Shown piece by piece: positions 19,551 to 30,972 of a stretch of DNA of 64,000 nt. The stretch is from Chromatiales bacterium (GTDB lineage: Bacteria > Pseudomonadota > Gammaproteobacteria > Steroidobacterales > GCA-2729495): contig NZCC01000043.1 of NCBI GenBank assembly GCA_002688175.1, forward strand, positions 1 through 64,000, read 5' to 3'. How positions within the stretch are numbered: position 1 is the first letter of the stretch; every line of letters begins with the position of its first letter. Below the pieces are notes generated by a model. The model had not been told where the DNA came from. It ran no database searches and worked only from the letters and a program-made list of their open reading frames with translations. The position numbers and the translations under genes are program-made.

Positions 19551-20525
19551 CTATATTTCAGCCTGCATACCAAGTCGGTCCATCAGCTGCAGGTCTTTGT
19601 CGGTTTCAGGGTTGCCGGTCGTCAGCAGTTTCTCACCGTAGAAAATTGAATTTGCACCGGCAAAATAGCACAGGGCCTGCAGCTCATCGCTCATCTCGCT
19701 GCGGCCGGCAGACAGGCGTACATGTGATGCGGGCATCAGGATGCGGGCGATGGCGATAATACGGACAAAGTCCAGTGGGTCGATATTGATCGGCTGGTCG
19801 TCGAGCGGAGTACCGGCGACCTGTACGAGTTGATTAATCGGTACGCTGCCGGGATGTTCCGGCAGGGTTGCAAGGGTATGCAGCATGTCGATCCAGTCAC
19901 TCTGACTCTCACCCATGCCGATGATGCCACCGCAGCAGACATTCAGACCGGCGTTACGCACTGCCTCGAGCGTGTCGAGTCGATCCTGATAGGTACGTGT
20001 TGAAATCACTTCCGGGTAAAAGGCTTCGGAGGTATCCAGATTGTGGTTGTAGTAGTCGAGACCGGCTGCTTTGAGCTGCTCGGCCTGTTCAGGCTTCAGC
20101 ATGCCCAGCGTTGCGCAGGTTTCCATGCCGAGTTCGTGTACGGCGGCCACCATCTCGGTGATGGCTGCCAGCTGTTTTGGTTTCGGGTTGCGGTAGGCGG
20201 CGCCCATACAGAAACGCGTCGCGCCATTTTCCTTCGCTTGTCTGGCTGCGTTGAGCACTGCATCGAGTGGCATGAGTTTTTCGTGTGCGACGGCGGTGTC
20301 AAAGTGAACGCTCTGTGAGCAATAGGCGCAGTCTTCCGGGCAGCCACCGGTTTTGATACTGATTAGCGTACTGATTTGCAGTCGGTTCGGATCAAAATAA
20401 CTGCGGTGCGATGAGTGCGCCAAATACAGTAATTCGTTGAACGGCATGGCAAACAGGTCGGTGACTTCAGCATGTGACCAGTCGGTACGGATAGGCGGGG
20501 TGCCCGGGGATTGGGAAGATAGCAT
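19551..20525 (-). CDS. bioB: Biotin synthase BioB
   Basis: [13 protein letters not shown] radical-SAM motif. Confidence 0.97.
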   Translation of the reverse strand: MLSSQSPGTPPIRTDWSHAEVTDLFAMPFNELLYLAHSSHRSYFDPNRLQISTLISIKTGGCPEDCAYCSQSVHFDTAVAHEKLMPLDAVLNAARQAKENGATRFCMGAAYRNPKPKQLAAITEMVAAVHELGMETCATLGMLKPEQAEQLKAAGLDYYNHNLDTSEAFYPEVISTRTYQDRLDTLEAVRNAGLNVCCGGIIGMGESQSDWIDMLHTLATLPEHPGSVPINQLVQVAGTPLDDQPINIDPLDFVRIIAIARILMPASHVRLSAGRSEMSDELQALCYFAGANSIFYGEKLLTTGNPETDKDLQLMDRLGMQAEI

Positions 20526-20633
20526 CGTAATTTCCAGTGTTCTGTTTATGGCCTGTTTCAGGTGATTGTCAGGTTTAATTACCGCGACTACAGCGCGACA
20601 GTATGTAGATCATGCGATTACTGTCAACCTGAA

Positions 20634-21344
20634 ATGCTACGCCAAGTTGACAGGCTGCTGGCCAGCCTGTTGCCTAGAAGCTGCGTGTTTTGTGGCCTGA
20701 CAGGTGGTGAGCAGGCCTGTTGTGAGGGGTGCCGCACTGATTTGCCGTGGCTAACCAACCCGTGCCTTAGCTGTGGTATCCCGCTGCCGTCAGGTCACCC
20801 ACTTGAGTATTGCGATACCTGCCGGATGCCGGCCGGCAGGCATTTTCGGATGCTGTCGGCGCTGGCTTATGACTATCCGGTCGATCGGATTATCGCCGGA
20901 GCTAAATTCCATCAGCGGCTCGATTTTGCCTCGGTGCTGGGAGAACTGCTCGCCATGTACCTGTTCAGCCTGGGTCGCTGGATGTCGGTCGAATTACCGG
21001 ATGTCATCGTACCGGTACCGCTACATCGACGCCGATGGGCTGCTCGTGGTTTCAACCAGGCGGCGGAAATCGCCGCACCGGTAGCACGGCAACTCGGATT
21101 GTCGCTGCGCCTCGATGCCTGTCATCGAATTCGACACACCCTTGAACAGACGTCGCTCACCGGTTCTGCCCGCAGGCATAATCTCGTTGGCGCCTTTGCT
21201 GCGCCCGATGACCTGACCGGATTGCGGCTAGCGATCGTCGATGATGTGTTGACGACCGGTTCGACAGCACTCGCAGTGGCGGCGGCAGTAAAAGCAGCCG
21301 GTGCCCGGGATATACAGATCTGGACCGTGGCCCGGACCGTTTGA
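20634..21344 (+). CDS. ComF family protein (phosphoribosyltransferase-like)
   Basis: CVFCG...CEGC zinc motif; VPVPLHRRRWAARGFNQA; VIVDDVLTTGSTA-like PRTase motif. Confidence 0.93.
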   Translation: MLRQVDRLLASLLPRSCVFCGLTGGEQACCEGCRTDLPWLTNPCLSCGIPLPSGHPLEYCDTCRMPAGRHFRMLSALAYDYPVDRIIAGAKFHQRLDFASVLGELLAMYLFSLGRWMSVELPDVIVPVPLHRRRWAARGFNQAAEIAAPVARQLGLSLRLDACHRIRHTLEQTSLTGSARRHNLVGAFAAPDDLTGLRLAIVDDVLTTGSTALAVAAAVKAAGARDIQIWTVARTV

Positions 21345-21346
21345 GG

Positions 21347-22258
21347 TCAAACAGCTGCGCTGAACGTGTAGTCGAGCAGGATGCCGATAAAGATTGCCGC
21401 ACCGACATAGTTATTGTTCAGGAATGCGCGAAAGCATGCATCAGGTTGCCGGTGTCGAATTAATAAGAACTGGTAAATAAAGAACAGGCCGGTAAACAGT
21501 GTGGCTGAAAAATACCATGCCCCGAGGTGTGCAGCTGCACCGATCAGCCAGAATGCAAACATCAGGATGATCTGCAACAGCGTGATGATGAATACATCGG
21601 TGCCGCCGAACAGGATGGCGGTAGATTTGATGCCAAGTTTCAGGTCATCTTCACGATCCACCATCGCATATATCGTGTCGTAAATTACGGCCCAGACAAT
21701 AACTGCCAGCCAGATTAACCAGGCCAGGCGCGGAATTTCACCGGTCTGGGCGGCAAATGCCATCGGAATACTCCAACCAAAAGCTGCACCGAGAACCAGT
21801 TGGGGCGCGGCGATCAGGCGTTTCATGAAGGGATATGAGATGGTAAGGATAGCGCCAATGACGGCCAGCGACTGGGTCAGCGGGTCAAGCGTCAGGACCA
21901 GTGCGATTGCAATGAGTCCGAGTGCGCAAAACAGCACAAGGGCTTCTGCAGGGGAGACGGCACCTGTAGCCAGTGGCCGGTCCTGGGTGCGCAGTACCTT
22001 GCCGTCCAGGTTTCGGTCTGCAAAATCGTTGATGACGCAACCAGCTGAGCGCATTACGATTACGCCGATAACAAAGACGAGAAAAATACGTGGCTCGGGG
22101 TGTCCTTTCCCGGCGATCCACAGCCCCCAGAGCGTCGGCCACAGCAGTAACCAGATACCAATCGGTTTATCAAAGCGCATCAGCCTGGCGTACTGTCGAG
22201 CCTGATTGGCCAGCTCGGTCAATAACAAGCGAGCCTGGTTTTGCGGGTCAGTTGTCAT
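21347..22258 (-). CDS. ubiA: 4-hydroxybenzoate octaprenyltransferase UbiA
   Basis: MRFDKPIGIWLLLWPTLWGLW; GCVINDFADRNLDGKVLRTQDRPLATG. Confidence 0.95.
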   Translation of the reverse strand: MTTDPQNQARLLLTELANQARQYARLMRFDKPIGIWLLLWPTLWGLWIAGKGHPEPRIFLVFVIGVIVMRSAGCVINDFADRNLDGKVLRTQDRPLATGAVSPAEALVLFCALGLIAIALVLTLDPLTQSLAVIGAILTISYPFMKRLIAAPQLVLGAAFGWSIPMAFAAQTGEIPRLAWLIWLAVIVWAVIYDTIYAMVDREDDLKLGIKSTAILFGGTDVFIITLLQIILMFAFWLIGAAAHLGAWYFSATLFTGLFFIYQFLLIRHRQPDACFRAFLNNNYVGAAIFIGILLDYTFSAAV

Positions 22259-22369
22259 GCAGGAAGAATACCAGCCTGAACCGGAAAAGGCCTCGACACC
22301 TTTATGCCAGGACAAATTACAGGAATCGTGGCTGGAACCTTGCCGACTGTCGTTTGAGGTCGTGAGTGA

Positions 22370-24463
22370 TCAGACTCTGCCAAAGCGGCTGCCGGCACCG
22401 ATCCAGCGCCTGATGAGAGCACTTACCGCAGTGGGTTCGGAATCCATGAGTTGCGTAGCAATTTTTTGTACTGCCGGCGCGAGGTCTGCGTCGCGAATCA
22501 GGTCGGCAATACGCAACTGCATCAGGCCAGTCTGGCGGGTGCCGAGCACTTCGCCGGGGCCGCGTAACTCGAGATCGTGTTGTGCAACTTTAAAGCCGTC
22601 ATTCGTGTTGCGTAAAACACCAATACGTCGTTTAGCCATCGCTGAAAGCGGTGGACGGTACAGCAACACACAGTTACTCGCAGTGGCGCCGCGCCCTACC
22701 CGTCCGCGTAACTGGTGTAATTGTGACAAGCCTAACCGTTCAGCATTTTCGATGATCATCAGTGTCGCTTCCGGTACATCTACACCGACCTCTATTACCG
22801 AAGTGGCAACGAGGATCTGCATTTTACCGGTTGTGAATGCGTGCATGGCACGCTCTTTATCGGCTGATTTCATGCGCCCGTGTACCAGGCCGACCGACAG
22901 GTCCGGTAATGCTTCAGCGATCATCGCGTGGGTTGATTCAGCGGCCTGTGATTCGATGTTGTCGGAATCCTCGATCAGCGGACAGACCCAGTAAGCGCGT
23001 TGGCCGGCATGGCATGCATCTCGTGCGCGCATGACGATTTCTGCGCGGCGCTTTTCAGGCAGTGCGACGGTCTTGATGGGTTGTCGTCCAGGCGGCAGTT
23101 CGCGAATGACCGAGGTATCAAGATCAGCATAGGCGGTCATCGCCAGCGTTCGTGGAATAGGGGTTGCAGTCATGACGAGTTGATGCGGTAACGCCGCAGC
23201 GTGCCGGCCCTTCTCCATCAGGCTGAGCCGCTGGTGAACGCCGAAGCGATGTTGCTCATCAACAACAACCAGCGCCAGGCTATGAAAATCGAGACCTTCC
23301 TGAAACAGTGCGTGGGTACCGATGATGACGGCTGCATCACCGTTACCGATGGCGATGTAAACCTGTTCACGAGCTTTCCTGGTCAGGCCACCTGACAACC
23401 AGGCAACTGTGATGCCAAGTGGCGTCAGCCATTTTGCAAAGCTGTCACGATGCTGTTCACCAAGCAGTTCGGTCGGTGCCATGATGGCGACCTGGTGGCC
23501 TTCGGCAACCGCATTGAGTGCGGCAGCGGCCGCAACGACCGTTTTGCCGCAGCCGACATCTCCCTGTACCAGTCGCATCATGGGATGTGTTCCGGCCAGA
23601 TCAGCGTCAATGTCATCGAGCGTGGCGCGCTGGTCGCCAGTTAGCTCGAAAGGCAGTGCAGCCAGAAACTGATCTCGAAGCGCATGTTTGCCGGTTAGTG
23701 AAATGGCCGGCCTGGTTCGATTTTGTTCACGAATCTTGCGCAGACTCAGGTGGTGAGCCAGCATTTCTTCGAGCGCGAGACGTCGCTGACAGGCATGTAT
23801 ACCTGCTCCCAGTGCAGCCAGATCCGCATCAGGTGGTGGCCGATGCATATAAAGAATCGACGACTTGAGATCGGGCAGTCCGTGTGCAGATATGCAGTGT
23901 TGCGGAATCCAGTCGGTTACCTGTGGCAGAAAACGATCAATGGCCTGGTTGACGAGGTTGCGTAGTCGAGGTTGTTGTAATCCTTCGGTAGTCGGATAGA
24001 TCGGTGTCAGGGTTTCTTCGAGGCTGTGTTTATCATTCTTGTCGACCACCCGGTACTCCGGGTGAATCATTTCGAGACCTCCCGGACCTTTGCGGACCTC
24101 ACCGTAACAGCGTACATGTGCACCCTGTTTGAGGCCGGTTTGTTGTGCACGGGAGAAATAGAAAAATCGCAGCGTCAGTTGCCCCGTGCCGTCGATAATT
24201 CTGACCAGTAATGTGCGCCGCCGTCGAAAGACTACTTCTGTTAACGCGATATCGCCTTCAACAACGGTACGCATTCCAGGTATTGTTGCACCGAGTGGTG
24301 TCAGGCAGGTTCGATCTTCATAGCGTTGCGGCAGCAGGAACAACAAGTCGATGGGTCGTTCGATATTAAGCTTCGCCAGGCGCTCTGCTACAGCAGGTCC
24401 AACGCCGCGCAGACACTTGAGGTCAGCCGCATCATCCTTGCGGTTGGATGCCGACGTATTCAC
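22370..24463 (-). CDS. recG: ATP-dependent DNA helicase RecG
   Basis: RLVQGDVGCGKTVVAAAAAL; MTATPIPRTLAMT; LHQLRGRVGRG. Confidence 0.97.
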   Translation of the reverse strand: MNTSASNRKDDAADLKCLRGVGPAVAERLAKLNIERPIDLLFLLPQRYEDRTCLTPLGATIPGMRTVVEGDIALTEVVFRRRRTLLVRIIDGTGQLTLRFFYFSRAQQTGLKQGAHVRCYGEVRKGPGGLEMIHPEYRVVDKNDKHSLEETLTPIYPTTEGLQQPRLRNLVNQAIDRFLPQVTDWIPQHCISAHGLPDLKSSILYMHRPPPDADLAALGAGIHACQRRLALEEMLAHHLSLRKIREQNRTRPAISLTGKHALRDQFLAALPFELTGDQRATLDDIDADLAGTHPMMRLVQGDVGCGKTVVAAAAALNAVAEGHQVAIMAPTELLGEQHRDSFAKWLTPLGITVAWLSGGLTRKAREQVYIAIGNGDAAVIIGTHALFQEGLDFHSLALVVVDEQHRFGVHQRLSLMEKGRHAAALPHQLVMTATPIPRTLAMTAYADLDTSVIRELPPGRQPIKTVALPEKRRAEIVMRARDACHAGQRAYWVCPLIEDSDNIESQAAESTHAMIAEALPDLSVGLVHGRMKSADKERAMHAFTTGKMQILVATSVIEVGVDVPEATLMIIENAERLGLSQLHQLRGRVGRGATASNCVLLYRPPLSAMAKRRIGVLRNTNDGFKVAQHDLELRGPGEVLGTRQTGLMQLRIADLIRDADLAPAVQKIATQLMDSEPTAVSALIRRWIGAGSRFGRV

Positions 24464-24627
24464 AATGAAATTCCAGCATGACTAGTGCAAGAGATCCAGT
24501 GGCAATTTGGGATACCAGTGTAAAGTACCCATGGTTGCCAGGGCGATACACCAAACCGTATTGAAATCATCAAATTAACAATTGTATCGGCTGATTTCGG
24601 GCCATGCTCGGGTGATTTATCTGCGTC

Positions 24628-25011
24628 TCAGACAATCAGGATTGCATCAGCTTCGATGGCCGCCCCACGTGGCAACGATGCGACGCCAAGTGCCGCACGT
24701 GCCGGGTAAGGCTGTTCAAAGTACTCGGTCATGATTTCATTGACGCTCGCGAAATGCGTGAGGTCGGTCAGGTAAACAGTTATTTTTGCCGCCTCAGCTA
24801 GTGTCGTACCGGCACCAGTGGCGACAGCCTTGAGGTTCTCGAACACCTGACGAATTTGCTGTTCGATATTATCAGTGCCTACAAGCTCGCCGGTCTGAGG
24901 GTCGAGTGGTATCTGGCCGGATACAAAAATCAGTTCACCGGTTCTGATCGCTTGCGAATAGGTACCGATGGCTGCGGGAGCAGCATCAGTGTGGATTGCA
25001 ATTCTGTTCAA
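24628..25011 (-). CDS. RidA family protein (enamine/imine deaminase)
   Basis: [53 protein letters not shown]. Confidence 0.95.
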   Translation of the reverse strand: MNRIAIHTDAAPAAIGTYSQAIRTGELIFVSGQIPLDPQTGELVGTDNIEQQIRQVFENLKAVATGAGTTLAEAAKITVYLTDLTHFASVNEIMTEYFEQPYPARAALGVASLPRGAAIEADAILIV

Positions 25012-25027
25012 AATGAGCCCCTTGGTT

Positions 25028-27187
25028 CTATGCGCAGTTGCGGGAAATTTTCTTGACGACAGGCATGGATCGAATTCTACGAATTACTTTAGCGAGATGA
25101 ATACGATCACGAACAAGTATCAGGAAAGTGAGATCCGCATATTCCTCTTCCTGCCGGTCTTTAATAGATACCTGTTCAATATTTGATTCCGAGTCTCCGA
25201 TACGAGCCGCAATCTCAGCCAGGGCCCCGGGTTTATTCAAAATCTCGGCTGTTATCTCGACCGAGAATTCGCGTTCGATGGCCTCTTCCCAGTTTACGGC
25301 AATCCATTTGTCAGGCTGTTTGCGAAATTCACTGAGGTTCCCGCACACAGTGCGATGTACAACAATACCGCGTCCGGCACTCAGGTAACCCATGATGGCG
25401 TCACCGGGGATCGGGTGGCAACAACGAGCATAACTGATGATAAGGTTTTCGGTGCCGGCAATGGCGATGGGTGAACTGATGGTTGTGCCGGAGCTATCGG
25501 TAGAAGGGGTTTCGAGCAGGATCTTGGTTACGAGCGGTGCGAGACGCTCTCCAAGGCCGACTTTTTCAAATAATTCATTGGTGTCATGCATGCCAAGTTC
25601 ATCGAGTATCGACTTCATCCGGTCGCGGCTGATCTTGCGCAATGAGCTGCCTGCATCGCGTAATGCCTGATTCAGTAGACGTCGACCGAGATCACGTGCT
25701 TCGCCATGCTGCAGGTTCTTGAGATACTGGCGCACGCTGTAGCGAGCCTTTGCTGTAACGACGAAGCTGACCCAGCGAGGATCCGGGTTTGCACTCTTGG
25801 CCGTAACAATCTCAACTGTCGTGCCATTTTTGATCTGGGTTCGCAGGGGCACGAGCCGCCGGTCAATTTTGGCCGCAACACAACGGTTGCCCACGTCAGT
25901 ATGTACGGCATAGGCAAAATCGACGCACGTCGAGCCGCGCGGCAATCGCATGATGGTTCCTTTCGGCGTGAAGACATAGACATTGTCAGGGAACAGGTCG
26001 ACTTTGACATGTTCCATAAACTCTTCAGAATTTGCCGCGGACTGCATTTCAGTAATGCTTTTGAGCCATTCGCGTGCACGTATCTGTGGCGGAATAATTT
26101 GTTTGTCCGTCGCCTTGTATTGCCAGTGTGCAGCGATACCACTCTCGGCAACCCGGTTCATTTCCTCGGTACGAATCTGTACCTCGATCGGTATACCGTT
26201 CGGACCAAGCAACGTCGTATGCAGCGATTCATAACCGTTAAGGCGCGGTATCGCAATAAAATCCTTAAAGCGCCCGGGCACCGGTTTGTATAGTGTGTGT
26301 GAAACACCCAGTGCCCGGTAGCAGTCATCAGATGACTGGACGATGATACGGAAACCGAAAACATCAGTTATTTCATTCAGTGAGCGCTGCTTTTCCAGCA
26401 TCTTGCGGTAGATGCTGTACAAATGTTTTTGTCGGCCATGGACTTGATTCGTAATGCCAATTTCATCGAGCGTGTTGCTGAGTCGGTCAGAAATTTTACG
26501 GACGAGTTGGCGCTGGTTCCCGCGGGTTTTATTGACAGCCTTCTCGAGCACACGATAGCGATATGGAAAGGTGTATTGAAAGCCCAGAGTTTCCAGATTT
26601 GTCTTGATGTTATAGACACCAAGTCGGTTTGCTATAGGTGCGTAGATGTCCAGTGTTTCTCGTGCAATACGGTGTTGTTTATCGGCCGGTAATGCACCGA
26701 GTGTCTGCATGTTGTGTAAGCGATCGGCAAGCTTCAGCAGGATGACACGAATGTCCTCGACCATCGCCAGCATCATTTTGCGGAAGCTTTCTACCTGGGC
26801 TTCGGCGCGCGAATCAAATGACAGCTGATCAAGTTTGCTGACCCCATCAACTATGCCGGCAATTTCCTGTCCAAAACGATCGGCGATCTGTGCCTTGGCC
26901 ATCGGCGTATCTTCGATGACATCGTGCATGAGCGCTGCGGTGATACTTTGGTAGTCCAGATGCAGGTCTGCCAGAATGCCGGCAACGGCCACGGGATGGG
27001 TTATATAAAGTTCACCTGAGTAGCGGCGTTGACCCTCATGTGCCTGCGCGCCAAATTCATATGCATCGACAATGATGTCGAGTTGGCTGGGGGCCAGGTA
27101 GCCGATTTTGCCCAGCAGGTTCTTGAATCCTGTGCCGCGGCGGGATATCGGCAGATGATTCAGCAATGAGGCAGCGTAGTCCATCAA
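25028..27187 (-). CDS. spoT: Bifunctional (p)ppGpp synthetase/hydrolase (SpoT/RelA family)
   Basis: HD domain (LMHDVIEDT), synthetase domain, TGS, ACT; adjacent to rpoZ. Confidence 0.96.
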   Translation of the reverse strand: MMDYAASLLNHLPISRRGTGFKNLLGKIGYLAPSQLDIIVDAYEFGAQAHEGQRRYSGELYITHPVAVAGILADLHLDYQSITAALMHDVIEDTPMAKAQIADRFGQEIAGIVDGVSKLDQLSFDSRAEAQVESFRKMMLAMVEDIRVILLKLADRLHNMQTLGALPADKQHRIARETLDIYAPIANRLGVYNIKTNLETLGFQYTFPYRYRVLEKAVNKTRGNQRQLVRKISDRLSNTLDEIGITNQVHGRQKHLYSIYRKMLEKQRSLNEITDVFGFRIIVQSSDDCYRALGVSHTLYKPVPGRFKDFIAIPRLNGYESLHTTLLGPNGIPIEVQIRTEEMNRVAESGIAAHWQYKATDKQIIPPQIRAREWLKSITEMQSAANSEEFMEHVKVDLFPDNVYVFTPKGTIMRLPRGSTCVDFAYAVHTDVGNRCVAAKIDRRLVPLRTQIKNGTTVEIVTAKSANPDPRWVSFVVTAKARYSVRQYLKNLQHGEARDLGRRLLNQALRDAGSSLRKISRDRMKSILDELGMHDTNELFEKVGLGERLAPLVTKILLETPSTDSSGTTISSPIAIAGTENLIISYARCCHPIPGDAIMGYLSAGRGIVVHRTVCGNLSEFRKQPDKWIAVNWEEAIEREFSVEITAEILNKPGALAEIAARIGDSESNIEQVSIKDRQEEEYADLTFLILVRDRIHLAKVIRRIRSMPVVKKISRNCA

Positions 27188-27208
27188 CCGATTCTACCGC
27201 ACCTATGT

Positions 27209-27235
27209 AAAAAGCCGGCTGGTCGCCGGCTTTTT
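27209..27235. terminator. Bidirectional-type intrinsic terminator between rpoZ and spoT
   Basis: AAAAAGCCGGC-TGGTC-GCCGGCTTTTT, 11-bp perfect stem with T/A tracts. Confidence 0.88.
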
Positions 27236-27264
27236 GTCATAATTTGTGTGCGTTGACGGTGAAA

Positions 27265-27564
27265 TCAGAGCAGCGGGTTGCTCCCTGGGTTAAAGGGCGG
27301 CAGCGGCGCTTCGGCGAGCAGTCGCTCAGCTTCTTCACTGCTCAGCTGGTCTTCTTCAGGCTGATCAATTTCTTCGAGAATTTGTTCGTTGATCAATCCC
27401 CCGGCAATTTCCCGCAGTGCAACAACAGTCGGCTTGTCATTTTCCCATTCGACCAGTGCATCTGCCCCGTTAGCGAGCTTGCGGGCGCGTTTGGCGGCGA
27501 CAATAACCAGTTCAAACAGGTTGTCGATCTGATTTGTGCAATCTTCTACGGTGATTCGGGCCAT
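27265..27564 (-). CDS. rpoZ: DNA-directed RNA polymerase omega subunit
   Basis: [33 protein letters not shown]. Confidence 0.96.
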   Translation of the reverse strand: MARITVEDCTNQIDNLFELVIVAAKRARKLANGADALVEWENDKPTVVALREIAGGLINEQILEEIDQPEEDQLSSEEAERLLAEAPLPPFNPGSNPLL

Positions 27565-27720
27565 GCCTTAAGTCCATTGGTTTTCAGGGACCGCATAGCC
27601 TAGCGGGCCATGGCGGTAAAGGCAACCTGATTCCGAATGAGGCCGGACCCGCAACTCAACATAATCACCCTGCCCTTGCGGAAGCGGTTGCAGGCGTGAT
27701 TCCTGCGCCAGGCCCAGTCT

Positions 27721-28347
27721 CTAACTGCGCGACTGCAATTGTCTGACCCGGTCTCTGACCTCAGGCAGTACGGTTTGGGTCATCTCTCCAGCGCCGGACA
27801 GGATCGTCAGCAGTTCCGTTTCAGCCTGATCGAGCTCTGCGTTAATGACCACGTGGTTAAACTCGGCCCAGTGTGAAATATCATCGACGGCTTCGCCCAG
27901 CCGCTGTCGAATGACCTCCTCGCTGTCAGTTGCGCGACCGCGTAACCGGCGCTCGAGTTCATCGATCGAAGGCGGCAGGATGAAAATACTCGTACAGTCC
28001 GGGTCGTTGGCCATAACCTGCTGAGCGCCCTGCCAGTCGATTTCGAGCAACACGTCTTTACCGGCTGCGCATAGTTCTGTGACCTGTTGCTTGCTGGTAC
28101 CGTAAAAATGTCCGAATACCTCGGCATGCTCGAGGAAGGCACCGGCGTCGCGCATTTGTTTGAATTTATCACGGTCGAGAAAAAAATAATCAATACGGTC
28201 CTGTTCACCGGGCCGGGCCGATCGGGTCGTATACGAAATTGAAAATTCCAGGTCTGGTCGGGCGACGATTAGACGTTTGACGAGAGTCGTCTTGCCTGCG
28301 CCAGAGGGTGCGGAGATAACAAATAGTTTACCTTGCTGCATGGTCAA
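27721..28347 (-). CDS. gmk: Guanylate kinase
   Basis: LFVISAPSGAGKTTLVKRL; YTTRSARPGEQD. Confidence 0.97.
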   Translation of the reverse strand: MTMQQGKLFVISAPSGAGKTTLVKRLIVARPDLEFSISYTTRSARPGEQDRIDYFFLDRDKFKQMRDAGAFLEHAEVFGHFYGTSKQQVTELCAAGKDVLLEIDWQGAQQVMANDPDCTSIFILPPSIDELERRLRGRATDSEEVIRQRLGEAVDDISHWAEFNHVVINAELDQAETELLTILSGAGEMTQTVLPEVRDRVRQLQSRS

Positions 28348-28366
28348 GCGGTTGACACCGATAGTT

Positions 28367-29233
28367 TTACTCTACGTTTTGCACCTGTTCGCGCATTTGC
28401 TCGATAATAACCTTAAGATCGACGGCGGCCTGTGTTGTTTCTGTGTCTGCAGACTTGGAGCCGAGCGTATTAGCTTCCCGATTCAGTTCCTGCATTAAGA
28501 AATCCAGTCGCCTGCCGACCGGTTCCTCGGTAGTGAGCGTATTACGCACTTCTTGAACGTGCGCCTCCAGTCTATCGAGTTCTTCACTAACGTCGAGTTT
28601 TTGCGCGATGATGGCCAGTTCCTGCTCAAGGCGATCATTGTCAATCTGCACCTTCAATGCCTCAATTTTCTTTTCGAGCCGTTGGCGAATTCCTGTCAGG
28701 ACCTCAGGCAGACGCTCGCTAACACTGGTGGCTAGTGTGATGACTTCGGCGCAGCGACTCTCGAGCATGGCGTGAATTTTTTCTCCTTCCCTGGCGCGAT
28801 TATCTGCCAGCTGGGCAATCGCCGAGGTCAGGGCCTCCCTGGCAGCGGGATACAGGGTGTCAGGAATTATTTCCTCTTCTTCAATAACCCCGGGCATGCG
28901 AATGACTGTTGCCGGATCGATCGGCGCCGGGTTTGTTACCAGAGCTGCGATAGTTTCAAGTTGCTCGATAATCTGTCGCGTTCGTTCGACGTTCACATGT
29001 CCTGCCAGCGGTTTGTCCGCAAGGCGCTTGAATGACAGGGATACATCGATCTTGCCCCGTTTCAGGCGAGTTGCAACGATGGCACGTAATTCCTGCTCAA
29101 TGGCTCGAAAACCCTCGGGCAGTTTGAACTGGATATCGAGGTAGCGGTGATTGACCGAGCGAACTTCGAGTTGTAACTGGCCATCGGGAGTCTGTAGCTC
29201 CGTTCGACCGAATCCTGTCATGCTATTGATCAT
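28367..29233 (-). CDS. yicC: YicC family protein
   Basis: MINSMTGFGR N-terminus and GRRLDFLMQELNREANTLGSKS C-terminus. Confidence 0.95.
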   Translation of the reverse strand: MINSMTGFGRTELQTPDGQLQLEVRSVNHRYLDIQFKLPEGFRAIEQELRAIVATRLKRGKIDVSLSFKRLADKPLAGHVNVERTRQIIEQLETIAALVTNPAPIDPATVIRMPGVIEEEEIIPDTLYPAAREALTSAIAQLADNRAREGEKIHAMLESRCAEVITLATSVSERLPEVLTGIRQRLEKKIEALKVQIDNDRLEQELAIIAQKLDVSEELDRLEAHVQEVRNTLTTEEPVGRRLDFLMQELNREANTLGSKSADTETTQAAVDLKVIIEQMREQVQNVE

Positions 29234-29440
29234 TGGCAGCGACTGTCTTGCAGATTGAATATTGCTGTATCAGTCTCTTATGATGCCACGCCTTGCGAAT
29301 GAGTACAGAAGATTTGCTATCCGGATATGGCGCACATTTATGACAAAAATTGGATGCAAGCCCACTGTCGGGGGCTTACACTGAGCGGATATCGTGCTGG
29401 TGCTGAATCAGCGTAGCGTAACAATGAATTTTTTCGGGGA

Positions 29441-30190
29441 ATGAGTTTGCAGATAGAGTATGCGGAGCTGAGTCTGATCGGCGGCCGTGAGGAAAATCAG
29501 GACCGAGTGCAGGTGGTGGCCGGAGAAAGTGCGGCGCTGGTCATCGTTATTGATGGCATGGGCGGTCATGCAGATGGCGCCAAAGCTGCGGAAGTGGCCA
29601 GCCAGAGCATCGGCCAGGCATTCAGACAGATATCTCATCCCGTATTTGATCCACAGGGATTTTTGCACCTGGCTATCGGCAAGGCACACCAGGACCTCGT
29701 AGTTCTGGGCAATGGCGTCAGTGTCGAGGTGCGGCCGCGAGCAACCTGTGTGACCTGCCTCGTGCAGGATGGGGGGGCTTACTGGGGCCATGTCGGCGAT
29801 AGCCGGATTTATCTGATTCGCAATCAGCAGGTTTTTGAGCGCACGCGGGATCACAGCCATGTCGAGTTATTGCTTCAGGAAGGGTTGATCACTGAAGAAG
29901 AAATTATCGATCATCCCATGCGAAATTTTGTCGAGAGTTGTCTTGGTGGTGACATGACGCTGCCGGGCATGAATATCACCAGCCATAAAAAGCTGTTACC
30001 CGGCGATACTCTGCTGGCGTGTACCGATGGTTTCTGGTCAGGACTAAGCGATGAGGATATTGCCTGTCTTGGTAGCAGTAGCAACAGCGCTTTGAACGAA
30101 GGCCTGCGCCGGCTGGGTGAACAGGCAGTTAAAACTTCCGGACAGTATGCCGACAACACCTCCGCCGTCGCATTACGCTGGGTTGGTTGA
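29441..30190 (+). CDS. PP2C-family serine/threonine phosphatase
   Basis: GGREENQDRV; VIDGMGGHADG; WGHVGDSRIYLIRN; DNTSAVALR. Confidence 0.93.
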   Translation: MSLQIEYAELSLIGGREENQDRVQVVAGESAALVIVIDGMGGHADGAKAAEVASQSIGQAFRQISHPVFDPQGFLHLAIGKAHQDLVVLGNGVSVEVRPRATCVTCLVQDGGAYWGHVGDSRIYLIRNQQVFERTRDHSHVELLLQEGLITEEEIIDHPMRNFVESCLGGDMTLPGMNITSHKKLLPGDTLLACTDGFWSGLSDEDIACLGSSSNSALNEGLRRLGEQAVKTSGQYADNTSAVALRWVG

Positions 30191-30225
30191 GGTGGCTTTG
30201 GAATGAAGATTAAGTAGATGAGGTT

Positions 30226-30972
30226 ATGACAGAAGTGACGATTGAACGACCCAGCCGGAGATCAGGCGACGAGCTGCGCGCCGTATCCTTCGAACCTGGC
30301 TATACGATCAATGCGGCCGGATCGGTACTGGCCGTGTTTGGCGGGACGCGGGTGTTGTGTACTGCGTGTGTTGAGCAAAAGGTGCCGCGATTTTTACGTA
30401 GCAAAGGCCAAGGATGGATCACGGCAGAATACAGCATGCTGCCTGGATCGACGCATACGCGTTCGAGCCGGGAAGCAAGCCGTGGCAAGCAATCAGGCCG
30501 AACACTTGAGATTCAGCGGTTGATCGGCAGATCACTCAGGGCGGTATGCGATCTCGAAGCTTTGGGCGAACAAACGATAACGCTGGATTGCGATGTACTG
30601 CAGGCTGATGGTGGTACACGCACCGCGTCAATCTCCGGTGCCTTTGTTGCTTTGACGATAGCCATAGAAGGGCTGTTGCAGGCTGATGCCATGAAAAAGA
30701 ATCCTTTGCATGGTCAGGTTGCTGCGATTTCAGTCGGCATCTACAACGGTATGCCGGTGGTGGATCTGGACTATGCTGAGGACTCGGCTGCAGAAACCGA
30801 TATGAACGTCGTGATGAAAGATGCCACCTCATTTATTGAAATTCAGGGCACAGCCGAAGGCCACGCATTCCATCGTGATGAATTGAACGCGCTGCTTGAT
30901 CTGGCGGTCGGCGGTATTCAGGCTGTACAACGCGAACAGAATGCGGCACTCGACACATGGCGAGTGGGGTAA
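30226..30972 (+). CDS. rph: Ribonuclease PH
   Basis: [63 protein letters not shown]. Confidence 0.97.
   Translation: MTEVTIERPSRRSGDELRAVSFEPGYTINAAGSVLAVFGGTRVLCTACVEQKVPRFLRSKGQGWITAEYSMLPGSTHTRSSREASRGKQSGRTLEIQRLIGRSLRAVCDLEALGEQTITLDCDVLQADGGTRTASISGAFVALTIAIEGLLQADAMKKNPLHGQVAAISVGIYNGMPVVDLDYAEDSAAETDMNVVMKDATSFIEIQGTAEGHAFHRDELNALLDLAVGGIQAVQREQNAALDTWRVG

Noticed and set aside
19394-19759. + strand ORF of 121 aa across the element and bioB 3' end
   Set aside because: Overlaps hairpin copy 2 and runs antisense into bioB; no recognisable protein features.
20569-20633. CAGGTT ... AACCTG inverted repeat between bioB and comF considered as a BirA operator
   Set aside because: Spacing is far from that of the known BirA operator and half-sites do not match well.
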